A stretch of DNA of 64,000 nucleotides from Streptomyces sp. Ag109_O5-1. Its GTDB lineage: Bacteria; Actinomycetota; Actinomycetes; Streptomycetales; Streptomycetaceae. A program made the position numbers and the translations under genes. Numbering within the stretch: position 1 is the first letter of the stretch; every line of letters starts with the position of its first letter. Under the pieces are notes generated by a model, which did no database searches, was not told the origin of the DNA, and saw nothing but the letters and a program-made list of their open reading frames with translations. Below are positions 7,525 to 15,827 of this stretch, in pieces. Location: the NCBI RefSeq assembly GCF_003814875.1, contig NZ_RKQF01000001.1, positions 11,532,001-11,596,000 on the forward strand, given 5' to 3'.

Positions 7525-8787
7525 TTATCGGGTGGGTCGTTCGTCGACCACGGGCATGAGTTTTCCGCTGCGGGGGTTGATCTGTAGTTCGTTGTAGGGC
7601 TTCCATTCCACGGTGAGTGGGCCGATCATGCCGGCGGCGATGGTGTCGCTGATCATCGGCCGGCTGGCGTGGAGTTCGGCGAGGAGTGCCTGGGTGAGGG
7701 CCTGGGTTTCGGTGTAGTCGGGCCTGGCTGCCAGTCGGATGAGGAGGCTGTCGAGGCCGTCGGTCCTGCGTTCGACCAGTTGCATGCCGATGATGGCCTG
7801 TGCGGTGTCGACCTCGTTGACGATGCGCCGGAAGTCTTCTGTGTACAGGGAGACGGGTCCTATGCGTACGCCTTCGGCGTGGCGTCCTTGCAGCCGGAAG
7901 AGCCTCTTGTCGTAGTCCGCCCATTCTGCCCGGTCGCCTACGGGGTATCGCAGTACCGGCATGAGCCGTCGGCGCAGATCGGTCTTGATCAGGCGTCCGC
8001 TGCGGCCTGTTTCCCTGATGGGTTCGCCGGTGGCGTCGTCGACGATCTCCAGGACGGTGTCGCGGTCCGGTGCCTGGAACATGCGCTGGTCGGCGCCGCG
8101 CAGCGGGCTGCCGATGATGCCGGCGTCGGTGCTTCCGTAGATCGCGGCGCAGATCTCGGCGTTGGGGAAGGCGGCGGCCAAGAGTCGCCGCTGGTCTTCG
8201 AATACCGGTTCGCCGGCGAAGAAGATGATTTCCATGGACGGGAGCTGGTAGCCGTGTTCCAGCATGAATCCGGCGACTCGGCAGATGGTTGTCGGGGTGG
8301 AGCATGTCACCTGGGCATCGAAGTCCTTGAGGATGGTGTGGACTGCCTCGGGCGATGCGGCGCCCCCGATGGGCAGACGGACGTTGTCTGTGGTGATCGT
8401 CGTGAGGCTTTCCTGCCACAGCAGGAAGCTCGCATACAGCTCTCCACCGTAGAAGAGGTTCGCTACGCGGTGTCCGTGGCGCAGCCCGTTCCTGGCCATG
8501 GACTCGGCTATGCCGGCGACGAAGTCGCTCCATTCACCGCGTGTGTAGCAGGCGAACTTCGGTGCCCCTGTGGTTCCGCCGGTCTTGAGGACCACCGCTT
8601 CGGTGAGCGGCTGTGTCAGTACGCGGTTGCCGGAGACGGTGTTCGCCGACCAGAAGTCCGTGTGGTCGATGAGGGGGAGATCGGAGACATCGTTCACCAC
8701 GTCGGGCAGATCCATGTACAAGTTGCCGTAAAACGGAGAGTTCTTCCGGGCGAACTGAACGATTTCGTTCAGCTTACGGTGTTCCAT
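7525..8787 (-). CDS. PaaK-like adenylate-forming enzyme (acyl/aryl-CoA ligase family)
   Basis: 420 residues, the length of phenylacetate-CoA-ligase-type ANL enzymes. The P-loop KTGGTTGAPK is at about residues 68-77. Also visible are the family motif FFAGEPVFEDQRR, the YGSTDAG adenine-binding motif, and a C-terminal subdomain with the expected catalytic lysine region (NPRSGKLMPV). Such enzymes activate a carboxylic acid as acyl-AMP for transfer to CoA or a carrier protein. In this cluster it may prime the polyketide synthase or activate its product. It is the last gene of a minus-strand run before a strong hairpin, 198 bp from the TetR gene upstream. Confidence 0.85.
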   Translation of the reverse strand: MEHRKLNEIVQFARKNSPFYGNLYMDLPDVVNDVSDLPLIDHTDFWSANTVSGNRVLTQPLTEAVVLKTGGTTGAPKFACYTRGEWSDFVAGIAESMARNGLRHGHRVANLFYGGELYASFLLWQESLTTITTDNVRLPIGGAASPEAVHTILKDFDAQVTCSTPTTICRVAGFMLEHGYQLPSMEIIFFAGEPVFEDQRRLLAAAFPNAEICAAIYGSTDAGIIGSPLRGADQRMFQAPDRDTVLEIVDDATGEPIRETGRSGRLIKTDLRRRLMPVLRYPVGDRAEWADYDKRLFRLQGRHAEGVRIGPVSLYTEDFRRIVNEVDTAQAIIGMQLVERRTDGLDSLLIRLAARPDYTETQALTQALLAELHASRPMISDTIAAGMIGPLTVEWKPYNELQINPRSGKLMPVVDERPTR

Positions 8788-8985
8788 CGTCGCCTACCCC
8801 GTTCAGGATGGCAGGGGCCGTCTGGGCCTCGCGCTGTGAATGGTGGAATCCCAGTCTTCCTGCGGGATTTCATGTACGCATCGCGCGCCGGTGGAACTGC
8901 GGGGTTTCGGACCATCGCCGTTGGTGGAGGCTTCGGCCGCTGGATCACCGGCTCATCGGAAGGACGAGCCGGGGCCGCAGCGGTG

Positions 8986-9600
8986 TCAGCCTTGCACGGC
9001 GATGCCGGCGAGCAACAGCTTCACGGCCGCACGGAGTTCGCGCTCGAGAGCGCCTTGTTCGGCTGTCGTGGACTGCGACCAGCGGTAGAGAATTCCGAAG
9101 TAGACATCGTGCAGGACGTTTCCCACATGCTCCGGGGCCAGATCGGCGGTGAGTTCCCCCTTGCTGCGTCCCGCCTCCACGACCTCGGCGAATATGCGGC
9201 CGATATAGGGTTCCTCGGTGAGCGGGCGGCCCGCCTTGACCCAGGCGGACAGCATGGCGGCAGTGAGGTCGCGCTCTTCTTCGTTGATGCGTCCGAGGAC
9301 GGCCATACACTCGTACAGCCGGGACGCCGCGTCGGCACCGTGCGCGGGTCCCTCCTTCTCGAGGGTGGCCAGCAGTTTCAGGCGGCGCTGCTCGCCCCAG
9401 GCGCTGATGAGGTCGTCCTTGCGCTGGAAATAGTTGAAGAAGGTCCCGCGTGCCACGTCGGCCCGCTCGGCGATCTCGTCGATCGATGTGTGGTCGTATC
9501 CCTGCTCGGTGAACAGGTCGAGTGCCGAGGCGTACAGACGGTCCTTGACCCTCTGCTTGTTGCGTTCGCGGCGGCCGACCGGCTGTGTGATCCCTGGCAT
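8986..9600 (-). CDS. TetR-family transcriptional regulator
   Basis: 204 residues from the ATG at 9600, chosen because GAGGGG lies at the right distance. A further in-frame start at 9648 would add 16 residues. The N-terminal HTH is typical (ALDLFTEQGYDHTSIDEIAE, then RGTFFNYFQRKDDL), and the ligand domain fills residues 75-204. Upstream, a nested palindrome at 9654-9688 is a likely autoregulatory operator. Lying between the PKS side and the PaaK-like gene, it is a candidate cluster-specific ligand-responsive repressor. Confidence 0.88.
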   Translation of the reverse strand: MPGITQPVGRRERNKQRVKDRLYASALDLFTEQGYDHTSIDEIAERADVARGTFFNYFQRKDDLISAWGEQRRLKLLATLEKEGPAHGADAASRLYECMAVLGRINEEERDLTAAMLSAWVKAGRPLTEEPYIGRIFAEVVEAGRSKGELTADLAPEHVGNVLHDVYFGILYRWSQSTTAEQGALERELRAAVKLLLAGIAVQG

Positions 9601-9653
9601 GAGCGAGCCCCTCATTCTCTTCAGTCGTTCGGACGCCGCGCGCGGCAACCGAC

Positions 9654-9688
9654 ACCCATAGAACTTATACCACGGTACATCTATGGGT
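9654..9688. promoter_or_regulatory. Nested palindromic operator upstream of the TetR gene
   Basis: Outer arms ACCCATAGA (9654-9662) and TCTATGGGT (9680-9688) match perfectly, and an inner palindrome TACC-AC-GGTA (9668-9677) is near the centre. It lies 54-88 bp upstream of the TetR start. Confidence 0.65.
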
Positions 9689-9699
9689 TATGGTCACAG

Positions 9700-10706
9700 T
9701 TGGTGGGGAACAGTGACGTCGGGGCTGCCGCTCGGGTGGCGGCAGGGTGGCCCCGGCGTGGCTCCGTCCGCTGTCCGGTGCCGTATCGGCAGACTTTCTG
9801 CCTCGTCGGGTGCCTGGCGGAGGTGCCGCGCAGGGTGTGCGGGACGTTGTTTCGCAGGGGCGCGGACGCCTCGCCGCTGCGACGCGGCCGGCCGTTTGGT
9901 GCGGGGACGGGGGACGGGGGACGGGGGACGGGGGACGGGGGTGGGGGGCGGGGGACGGGCCGGCAGGTGTCGGCGTTCTTGACGTGGTCGGGATGCGGCG
10001 GGGTTCGCGGTCGGGGTCCTTGGGCGTGTCGGCGCGTTTGGCCTGCTGCAGGCCCGGGCGGGGCATGAGGCCGGGCGGTTTGGACGTGTCCGTGCAGAAG
10101 ACGGCTTCGGGCTCGCCCTTCTCGGGTACGGCCTCGCCGTCGGCGATCGGGTGGAGGTGTCCGGTGCGGGCCTTCCTGGCGGCGTGGTCGGGGGCGCGGG
10201 TCTTTTGGGTCTCCAGGTGCTGAAAGCAGACGCTGTCCTTGCAAAGGAGGATGCCCGGACCCTGGTGGGCTGATGGCGTCGGGCGCTCTCTCGGCGGCCG
10301 GGAAGTTTGTCGGCCTGGTCGGGTTTTGGGCCGGGAACGGCAGGTCGTGCTCGGCCGGCTGGGGCTTCACGGTCTTCTTGGTCTCGCACTGCTCAGGCAG
10401 GGTGAAGGTCTTGGGCCGGCCGTCCTTGTCCTTCGGGTGCAGGGGGTCGAAGCCATCGGTGTCGGAGTGGTGGATCACGTTCCGGACCCGGTTGTCGCTG
10501 GTGAAAGTCACGTTGGCGGTTTCCGTCGCCGGCATGGCCTGCGCGGACAGCGGCACCGTCCGGGCTCGCCGCCAGGTGGCCACCGGCCCGGTGCCCCGGC
10601 GGGTGGTCCTGGTCGGCCGTCTGCTCTCGTTGTCGTCGATCTCGCGTGCATGTACTCGTTGCGCTACCCGGACAGGGTGGCGGTCGCGCGCCGCCCGGCA
10701 CGGCAT
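9700..10706 (-). pseudogene. Heavily decayed IS630-family transposase
   Basis: On the minus strand, diagnostic IS630 transposase blocks follow in order but in different frames. They are VTFTSDNRVRNVIHHSDTDG and GRPKTFTLPEQ, then AEHDLPFP, then a block matching a VSFQ-L-T-KT region, then LMPRPGLQQ and KDPDREPRR near 9960-10070, before homology fades. Several frameshifts separate them and no frame is long enough to encode a working enzyme. G-runs and a heptamer array have expanded within the relic. Confidence 0.72.
9902..9957. repeat. GGGGGAC heptamer array
   Basis: Five near-perfect tandem copies of GGGGGAC followed by degenerate G-runs to about 9957. The array lies inside the IS630 relic. 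Its 7-bp period shifts frame with each copy. Confidence 0.85.
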
Positions 10707-10755
10707 CCGGACGGCGCGTCACATCACCACAGGGCGAACGGTGCCTGATGCGGCG

Positions 10756-13700
10756 CTAGGCGGGTACTGCGCCACCTCGGGTGAGGCTCTTGGAGATGGT
10801 GGCCAGGCTCTCTGTGCCCAGCAGCTGTCCCAGGGGGACCTCGATGTTGCAGTCGGTGCGCAGCCGTCGTTGCAGCACCGTTGCCATCAGCGAGTCGAGG
10901 CCGAAGTCACGCAGTGCCCGGCGCGGGTCGAGGCCGCCCGGTGGCATGCCGAGGATGTCCGCGGCCTGGTGCAGCAGCTCGTCGGCGGTGAAGTTTCCTG
11001 ACGGCGTTTTCTGTTGGGCGGGGGCGCAGGGAGCCGGTGACGGCATCGTCGGCTCCACAGGAAGGAGGACGGGTTCGGGCCCGGCGGGCGCCGCCCGGCC
11101 TGTCTGGCCGGTCAGCCGGCTGGTGATGCTGCGTAGCCGTGCGGCCGCGGCCCGCAGCCGGCGTGCTGCCGGATGCCTGTGCTCGCGCAGGCGGTTGAGG
11201 CGGACGCCCCGGAACTCGGCGATCATCCGGCCGTCGATGCCCAGGACGAGCACATCGGCGACTGCCTGTTGTGTCCCTGCCGGGTTCCTGAGGAGGGCCA
11301 TGCTCCAGAAGTGCTCGGGCAGGTCTTGCGCGAGCCGGACGTCGTCGAAGCCGATCGGGGCGTACGCGTGGCCGGGGATGCCCGGGCAGCGGGGTGAGGC
11401 CCAGGTGGCGAGCATCGGCTGCAGGCAGCTTTCCCAGGCCGCATGAGGGTGAGCTTTCGGCCGGCGCATGCGCGCCACTGCTTCCCCCTCCCGTCGCCAC
11501 AGTCGCTCCACGCCCGCGAACGCCTCGCCGATCTCGAAACCCTGTCCTCGCGCGAGTTCGGTGAACTCGGCGGCGGAGACATGCTCGGCGCAGCGGGAGA
11601 GAGCGGCGTCCAGGGTCCAGGAGCCCTCGAGCGCATCGTGGCCGTCCGTGTCGGTGGTGCCCAGCACGGCGGTTGCGCACAGAACGCGGTCGCCGGTTCC
11701 GGAGCGTTCAGCCTCCACCTGTGCCCGGCGTGCTCCGGGAGTGTCTTCTACGGTGACGCAGAGGGTGAGGTCGCCGGGCGCCGTCAGATCGACGAGTTCT
11801 GTGCCGAGTTCCACCTCTTTGAGAGAGCTCGTCAGCCCGGGGGAAGCCTTGCGCCCTGCCTCCAGGATTGCCATCAGGCTGACGGCGGGCGGCAGTGGGC
11901 TGACACCGTGCACGCGGACCTGGCCGGCCCATGCGGCCACGTCCAGACGGGCCAGGTCGATGCGGTGGACGAACGTGGGCGGCTGCGCAGGCGTGATCCC
12001 GGCGGGCGCCGGCCGGAAGACGGCTGTGTCCCAGGTGTACGAGGGCAGCGGCACGGGTCGGGTCCTGTGCCGGTACCACTGCTCCCAGGACACCCGCCCG
12101 CCGGCCGCGAACAGCCGGCCCGTGGAATGCGTGAGTTCGGCGGGCTCGTCTGCCTGGCGGCGCAGCGTGGGGACGGCGGCCCCGGGCAGGCCGGCCTCGG
12201 CCAGGGTTTCACCGATGGCCGCCGTCAGAACGGGATGGGGACTGACCTCGACGAAGACGTACTCCCCGTCGGCTGCCACTTTCCGTATCGTGTCGGCGAA
12301 TCGCACGGTATTGCGCAGGTTGTCGGCCCAGTAGTGGGCGTCGAGTTCCGGACCGAGGACCGCACCGCAGCGGACCGTGGACACCATGCAGGTCCTCGCG
12401 CGGCCCGGAGACAGCGCGGTCAGCTGCTCCACCAGGTCGTCACGTAAGGGGTCCATGTGCGGTGAGTGCGAGGCGACATTGACGTTCACCGCATGGCTCG
12501 GCACGCCGCGGGCCTCCAGCTCGGCTGACAGGGCGGAAAGTTCGCCGCAGTCACCGGCCAGGACGGTGCGGGTGGGTGCGTTGTGTGCCGCGACGCAGAC
12601 GGCGTGTGTGCGGGTGGAGATTTCCTGGCGGGCCTGTTCCGGGGAGAGTTCGACAACGAGCATGGCCCCTCCGCCGGCCACGCGCTTCATCAACTGACTG
12701 CGCCGGCAGACGACCGCGGCTGCGTCCTTGAGTGTCAGCGCACCGCTGACGCAGGCTGCTGCCACCTCGCCCATGCTGTGTCCGACGCACAGGTCCGGCT
12801 CGACGCCCCGTTCACGCCACGCGGACGCCAGCGCCACCTGCATCGCCCACAGGGCGGGCTGGACCTTCTCGACTTCGTCGGGGAAATGCGCACCGGGGCC
12901 GGTCAGCAGCTCCTCCACCGACCATCCGACCTCGGACCGGATGGCACGGTCGCACGTGCGCAGCGTCCTGCTGAACGCGGGGGACGAGGCCAGCATGGTG
13001 CGGCCCATGCCGAGCCACTGCGAGCCCTGGCCGGGGAAGACGAAGCAGATCCGTCGCGGTGCGCTGAATCCGGCGTCGGTCATGGCGCCCTCGGGGGTGC
13101 TCTGCCCGGCCGCCAGTGTGCGCAGGGTTCTGGCCAGGTCGTCGTGGGAATTCCCGGTGGCCCACAGGCGGTACGGGTGGGCGTCGCGCGTGGTGGCCGC
13201 GGTGGCGCAGATGTCGGCCAGCCGGTGGCTGCGGCCTTCGCCTTGCGGGGCGAGATGATCGGCGTAGGCGTCGGCCAGTTGGCGCAGCGCTGTCGGCGAG
13301 CGCGCGGTGAGGGTCAGAAGGTGGTCATCGCTGTTGTGCGCGGCCGGCCCGCCCGCGGTGTCGTCCTCGGGTTCTGGGGTGAACTCGCCTATGACCACGT
13401 GGGCGTTGGTCCCGGAGAGTCCGAAGGAGCTGACCCCGAGGAGAGCCTGCCGTCCCGCTTTGCGCAGCGGCTGGTTCGAGGTGACGAGCTCGACCGGCAG
13501 CCTGCCGTCGGCGAGCAGCGGGTGCGGTGTGTCGACGTGGAGGGAGGCGGGGACGACTCCGTGCCGGGCGATCAGCACAGCCTTGATCAGCCCTGCGAGA
13601 CCGGCGGCGGCTTCGGCGTGACCGATGTTCGTCTTCACCGACCCGGTTTTGAGCGGATGTTCGGGGCTCCGGCCGTCCGCGGTGGCTTCGGCCAGGGCGG

Positions 13701-14682
13701 ACAGCTCCACCGCGTCCCCGACCCGTGTTCCGGTGCCGTGGGCCTCGACGTAGTCGAGCTGTCCGGGAGTGATGCCCGCACTGCGGCAGGCCTCGCGCAG
13801 CATGTCGGCCTGACCGGTTACCGAGGGCTTGAGTAGTAATCCGCTGCCCTTGCCGTCGTTGGTCACCGCGCTGCCGAGCAGGAGGGCCAGGACGGGGGTG
13901 CCGTCGCGCAGGGCGTCCGGCAGCCTCTTGAGGACCACGGTTGCGATGCCTTCACTGCGGACGAAGCCGTCGGCGCCGGCATCGCCGAAGCGGCAGCGCC
14001 CGCCGGCGGAGAGCATTCCCCCTTGCGAGTAGGCGATGGAGTCGTGCGGGGACAGGATGATGTTCGCCGCGCTCGCGATGGCGAGGTCGCTCTCGCCGGT
14101 CAGCAGGCTCTGCCGTGCGGTATGGACCGCCACGAGGGAGGACGAGCACGCGGTGTCCAGCACGATGCTGGGTCCTCGCAGGTCCAGCGCGTACGAGATG
14201 CGTCCCGCGGCGACAGCCCTGATCCGGCAGCCTGCGGCATGGTGGATGTGGGGGCCGTCGGGCTGCGGCGCCGTTTCCGCGTACTCTCCCGTCGCCTGGC
14301 CGACGAATACTCCGGTCCGCGTCGCCGCGAGGGAGGAGGGGCGTATTCCGGCCGCTTCGAGGGCTTCCCAGGTGACGTGCAGCAGGAGGCGCTGCTGAGG
14401 GTCCATGGTCCGGGCTTCGGCCGGTGATACCCCGAAGAAGCCCGCGTCGAACGAAAAGGCGTCCTTGAGGAAACCGCCGTCCTTGGAAACCGTCTTGCCC
14501 GGTGTCGCGGGGGCCGGAGAGTGGTACGCGGCGGCGTCGAACCTGTCCTCGGGGACGGGGGTGACGGCGTCGGTGTTGTCGATCAGCATCCGCCAGTAGT
14601 CGTTCACGCTGCCGGCCTGCGGGAATCTGCAGCTCATGCCCACTACGGCGACAGCCTCACCAGCGTGTACCGAGTGCTCCAT
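10756..14682 (-). CDS. Single-module type I polyketide synthase, KS-AT-DH-ACP
   Basis: 1308 residues. KS at about 10-430 with Cys179 (TACSSS), His315 (EAHGTGT) and His355 (NIGHAEAAAG). AT at about 545-850 with Ser636 in GHSMGE and the specificity-region signature VASH at 736-739. A dehydratase-fold region at about 905-1185 carries the expected histidine at 925, but in HGVSPLPP, not the canonical HxxxGxxxxP. An ACP lies at about 1225-1295 with phosphopantetheine Ser1264 (DFGLDSLMA). No ketoreductase, enoylreductase or thioesterase is present. Size and order resemble iterative bacterial enzymes of the orsellinate-synthase type, but an assembly-line role cannot be excluded. The AT motif does not clearly decide malonyl against methylmalonyl. 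Release must come from another protein. The ATG at 14682 follows AAAGGCGGA. Confidence 0.9.
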   Translation of the reverse strand: MEHSVHAGEAVAVVGMSCRFPQAGSVNDYWRMLIDNTDAVTPVPEDRFDAAAYHSPAPATPGKTVSKDGGFLKDAFSFDAGFFGVSPAEARTMDPQQRLLLHVTWEALEAAGIRPSSLAATRTGVFVGQATGEYAETAPQPDGPHIHHAAGCRIRAVAAGRISYALDLRGPSIVLDTACSSSLVAVHTARQSLLTGESDLAIASAANIILSPHDSIAYSQGGMLSAGGRCRFGDAGADGFVRSEGIATVVLKRLPDALRDGTPVLALLLGSAVTNDGKGSGLLLKPSVTGQADMLREACRSAGITPGQLDYVEAHGTGTRVGDAVELSALAEATADGRSPEHPLKTGSVKTNIGHAEAAAGLAGLIKAVLIARHGVVPASLHVDTPHPLLADGRLPVELVTSNQPLRKAGRQALLGVSSFGLSGTNAHVVIGEFTPEPEDDTAGGPAAHNSDDHLLTLTARSPTALRQLADAYADHLAPQGEGRSHRLADICATAATTRDAHPYRLWATGNSHDDLARTLRTLAAGQSTPEGAMTDAGFSAPRRICFVFPGQGSQWLGMGRTMLASSPAFSRTLRTCDRAIRSEVGWSVEELLTGPGAHFPDEVEKVQPALWAMQVALASAWRERGVEPDLCVGHSMGEVAAACVSGALTLKDAAAVVCRRSQLMKRVAGGGAMLVVELSPEQARQEISTRTHAVCVAAHNAPTRTVLAGDCGELSALSAELEARGVPSHAVNVNVASHSPHMDPLRDDLVEQLTALSPGRARTCMVSTVRCGAVLGPELDAHYWADNLRNTVRFADTIRKVAADGEYVFVEVSPHPVLTAAIGETLAEAGLPGAAVPTLRRQADEPAELTHSTGRLFAAGGRVSWEQWYRHRTRPVPLPSYTWDTAVFRPAPAGITPAQPPTFVHRIDLARLDVAAWAGQVRVHGVSPLPPAVSLMAILEAGRKASPGLTSSLKEVELGTELVDLTAPGDLTLCVTVEDTPGARRAQVEAERSGTGDRVLCATAVLGTTDTDGHDALEGSWTLDAALSRCAEHVSAAEFTELARGQGFEIGEAFAGVERLWRREGEAVARMRRPKAHPHAAWESCLQPMLATWASPRCPGIPGHAYAPIGFDDVRLAQDLPEHFWSMALLRNPAGTQQAVADVLVLGIDGRMIAEFRGVRLNRLREHRHPAARRLRAAAARLRSITSRLTGQTGRAAPAGPEPVLLPVEPTMPSPAPCAPAQQKTPSGNFTADELLHQAADILGMPPGGLDPRRALRDFGLDSLMATVLQRRLRTDCNIEVPLGQLLGTESLATISKSLTRGGAVPA

Positions 14683-15086
14683 GTACGAGTCCGCCTTTGA
14701 TGAGTAGGGAACTGGGGCCCGCCGTCGAGGAGTCGGCGGGAGGACGTGCATGGTGCCAGCGGCTAGCGGGATCCAAACTTACACTGCCGCCCAACCTTGG
14801 CCTCAAGAGTGCTGCAAGGCGCTTCAAACTTCTCGCAAAGTGGCGACAGGATCCTTTCGTTTTAGCGGCTATAGCCCGTTTTGACCGCAAGTTCCCGTGA
14901 CGTGGATCACGCGATACGTAAACTCGCCTCTATGCTTGAACTCGTGTCTATGATTATTCTTGAGTTCATAAATTGCTCGGTGGCGGGGATCGGTGATCGA
15001 GGTTGCGCGTCGTGGCCTGGCTCCCGGCAACGGCACAGGCCGCCGCTCAGTCGGAGTTCTTGATCGAAGGGTCTTGAGGGCACACC
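14683..15086. promoter_or_regulatory. Divergent promoter region between the PKS and the LuxR gene
   Basis: 404 bp without a gene, locally AT-richer than its surroundings (about 14870-14975). TGAACTC (14937-14943) and GAGTTCA (14962-14968) form a perfect 7-bp inverted repeat with an 18-bp spacer, a candidate binding site for the adjacent LuxR-type activator. No clear minus-35/minus-10 pair could be assigned. Confidence 0.5.
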
Positions 15087-15791
15087 ATGACGATGAGTCC
15101 CGAGTACGTGATGCCACTGCTCTCCGTGGAGACGCAGCAGTCCACGACGAACCTGGTACTGGCCGATTACGACCCCCTGTCCCGGCAGGTCCTCAGCGAC
15201 GCACTGCGTGCTGCAAGTGGCCCCGAGGGCCGTCGGCTGCGACTGCTGGCGTCCCTGGACTCCTACACCCCCGTGGAGACGTGGCCTGGCCTCGATCACG
15301 CGGATGTCGTCGTGCTGGCTCCCTGCCCGCAGGCCGACACCGATGCCACGATCCGCCTGCTGGTGGCGCGTGGTGTCCGCGTGGTGCTGCTCCTCGCGCG
15401 CTGGGACAACCTCGCACTGAACCGGGCCATGGCAGCGGGCGCGTCCGGGTGTCTCGTCAAGGATCTCGAAGTGGACCGGATCCCTGCGGCTGTTCAGGCC
15501 GTGGCCTGCGGATATGCGCTGCTGTCGGCTGAGTTGATCACGCTCTACCGGCCGGCGTCCCCGCACGGCGGACACGCGGCTGCCGACCTGGGCAAGCTGA
15601 CCGGCCTGCCCCTGACCGGCCGTGAGCACGAAGTGCTCAGTCTCCTCGCGCGAGGCATGTCTACGGCCGAGACGGCCCGGGCCCTGGGTGTCTCACCCAC
15701 CACAGTCAAGAGCCATGTCTCTCACGCGCTGCCCAAGCTCAACGCCCGAAACCGGCTCGAGGCCGTCTTGATGATCAAGAACGCCAACTGA
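15087..15791 (+). CDS. LuxR/NarL-type orphan response regulator without the phospho-acceptor
   Basis: 234 residues. A C-terminal LuxR HTH (about 170-230: LTGREHEVLSLLARGMSTAE, then VSPTTVKSHVSHALPKLNA) is preceded by a receiver-like domain (about 20-145). The receiver has weak acidic residues (LVLADYDPLS) but at the phosphorylation strand reads DVVVLAPCPQ, so the usual Asp is absent. The conserved K region is kept (GCLVKDLE). Such aspartate-less regulators act independently of phosphorylation or sense ligands. No kinase gene is near. It is divergent from the PKS and 36 bp from the FAD-binding gene, so it is probably the pathway activator. Confidence 0.85.
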   Translation: MTMSPEYVMPLLSVETQQSTTNLVLADYDPLSRQVLSDALRAASGPEGRRLRLLASLDSYTPVETWPGLDHADVVVLAPCPQADTDATIRLLVARGVRVVLLLARWDNLALNRAMAAGASGCLVKDLEVDRIPAAVQAVACGYALLSAELITLYRPASPHGGHAAADLGKLTGLPLTGREHEVLSLLARGMSTAETARALGVSPTTVKSHVSHALPKLNARNRLEAVLMIKNAN

Positions 15792-15827
15792 GCTGTTCCG
15801 CGCCTCTGCAGGCAGGTGACTGATCGC

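Noticed and set aside
7249..7597. Gly/Val/Trp-rich frames at 7140-7600 on the plus strand
   Set aside because: Produced by CAGGGG repeats and G/T skew; no ribosome site or conserved motif.
9681..10706. Long open frames on both strands between the TetR and PKS genes
   Set aside because: Composition is Pro/Arg/Gly-rich in all frames, and scattered IS630 motifs show it is a frameshifted relic.
10756..14682. Plus-strand frames antisense to the PKS
   Set aside because: They are shadows of high-GC coding sequence; domain motifs fix the minus strand.
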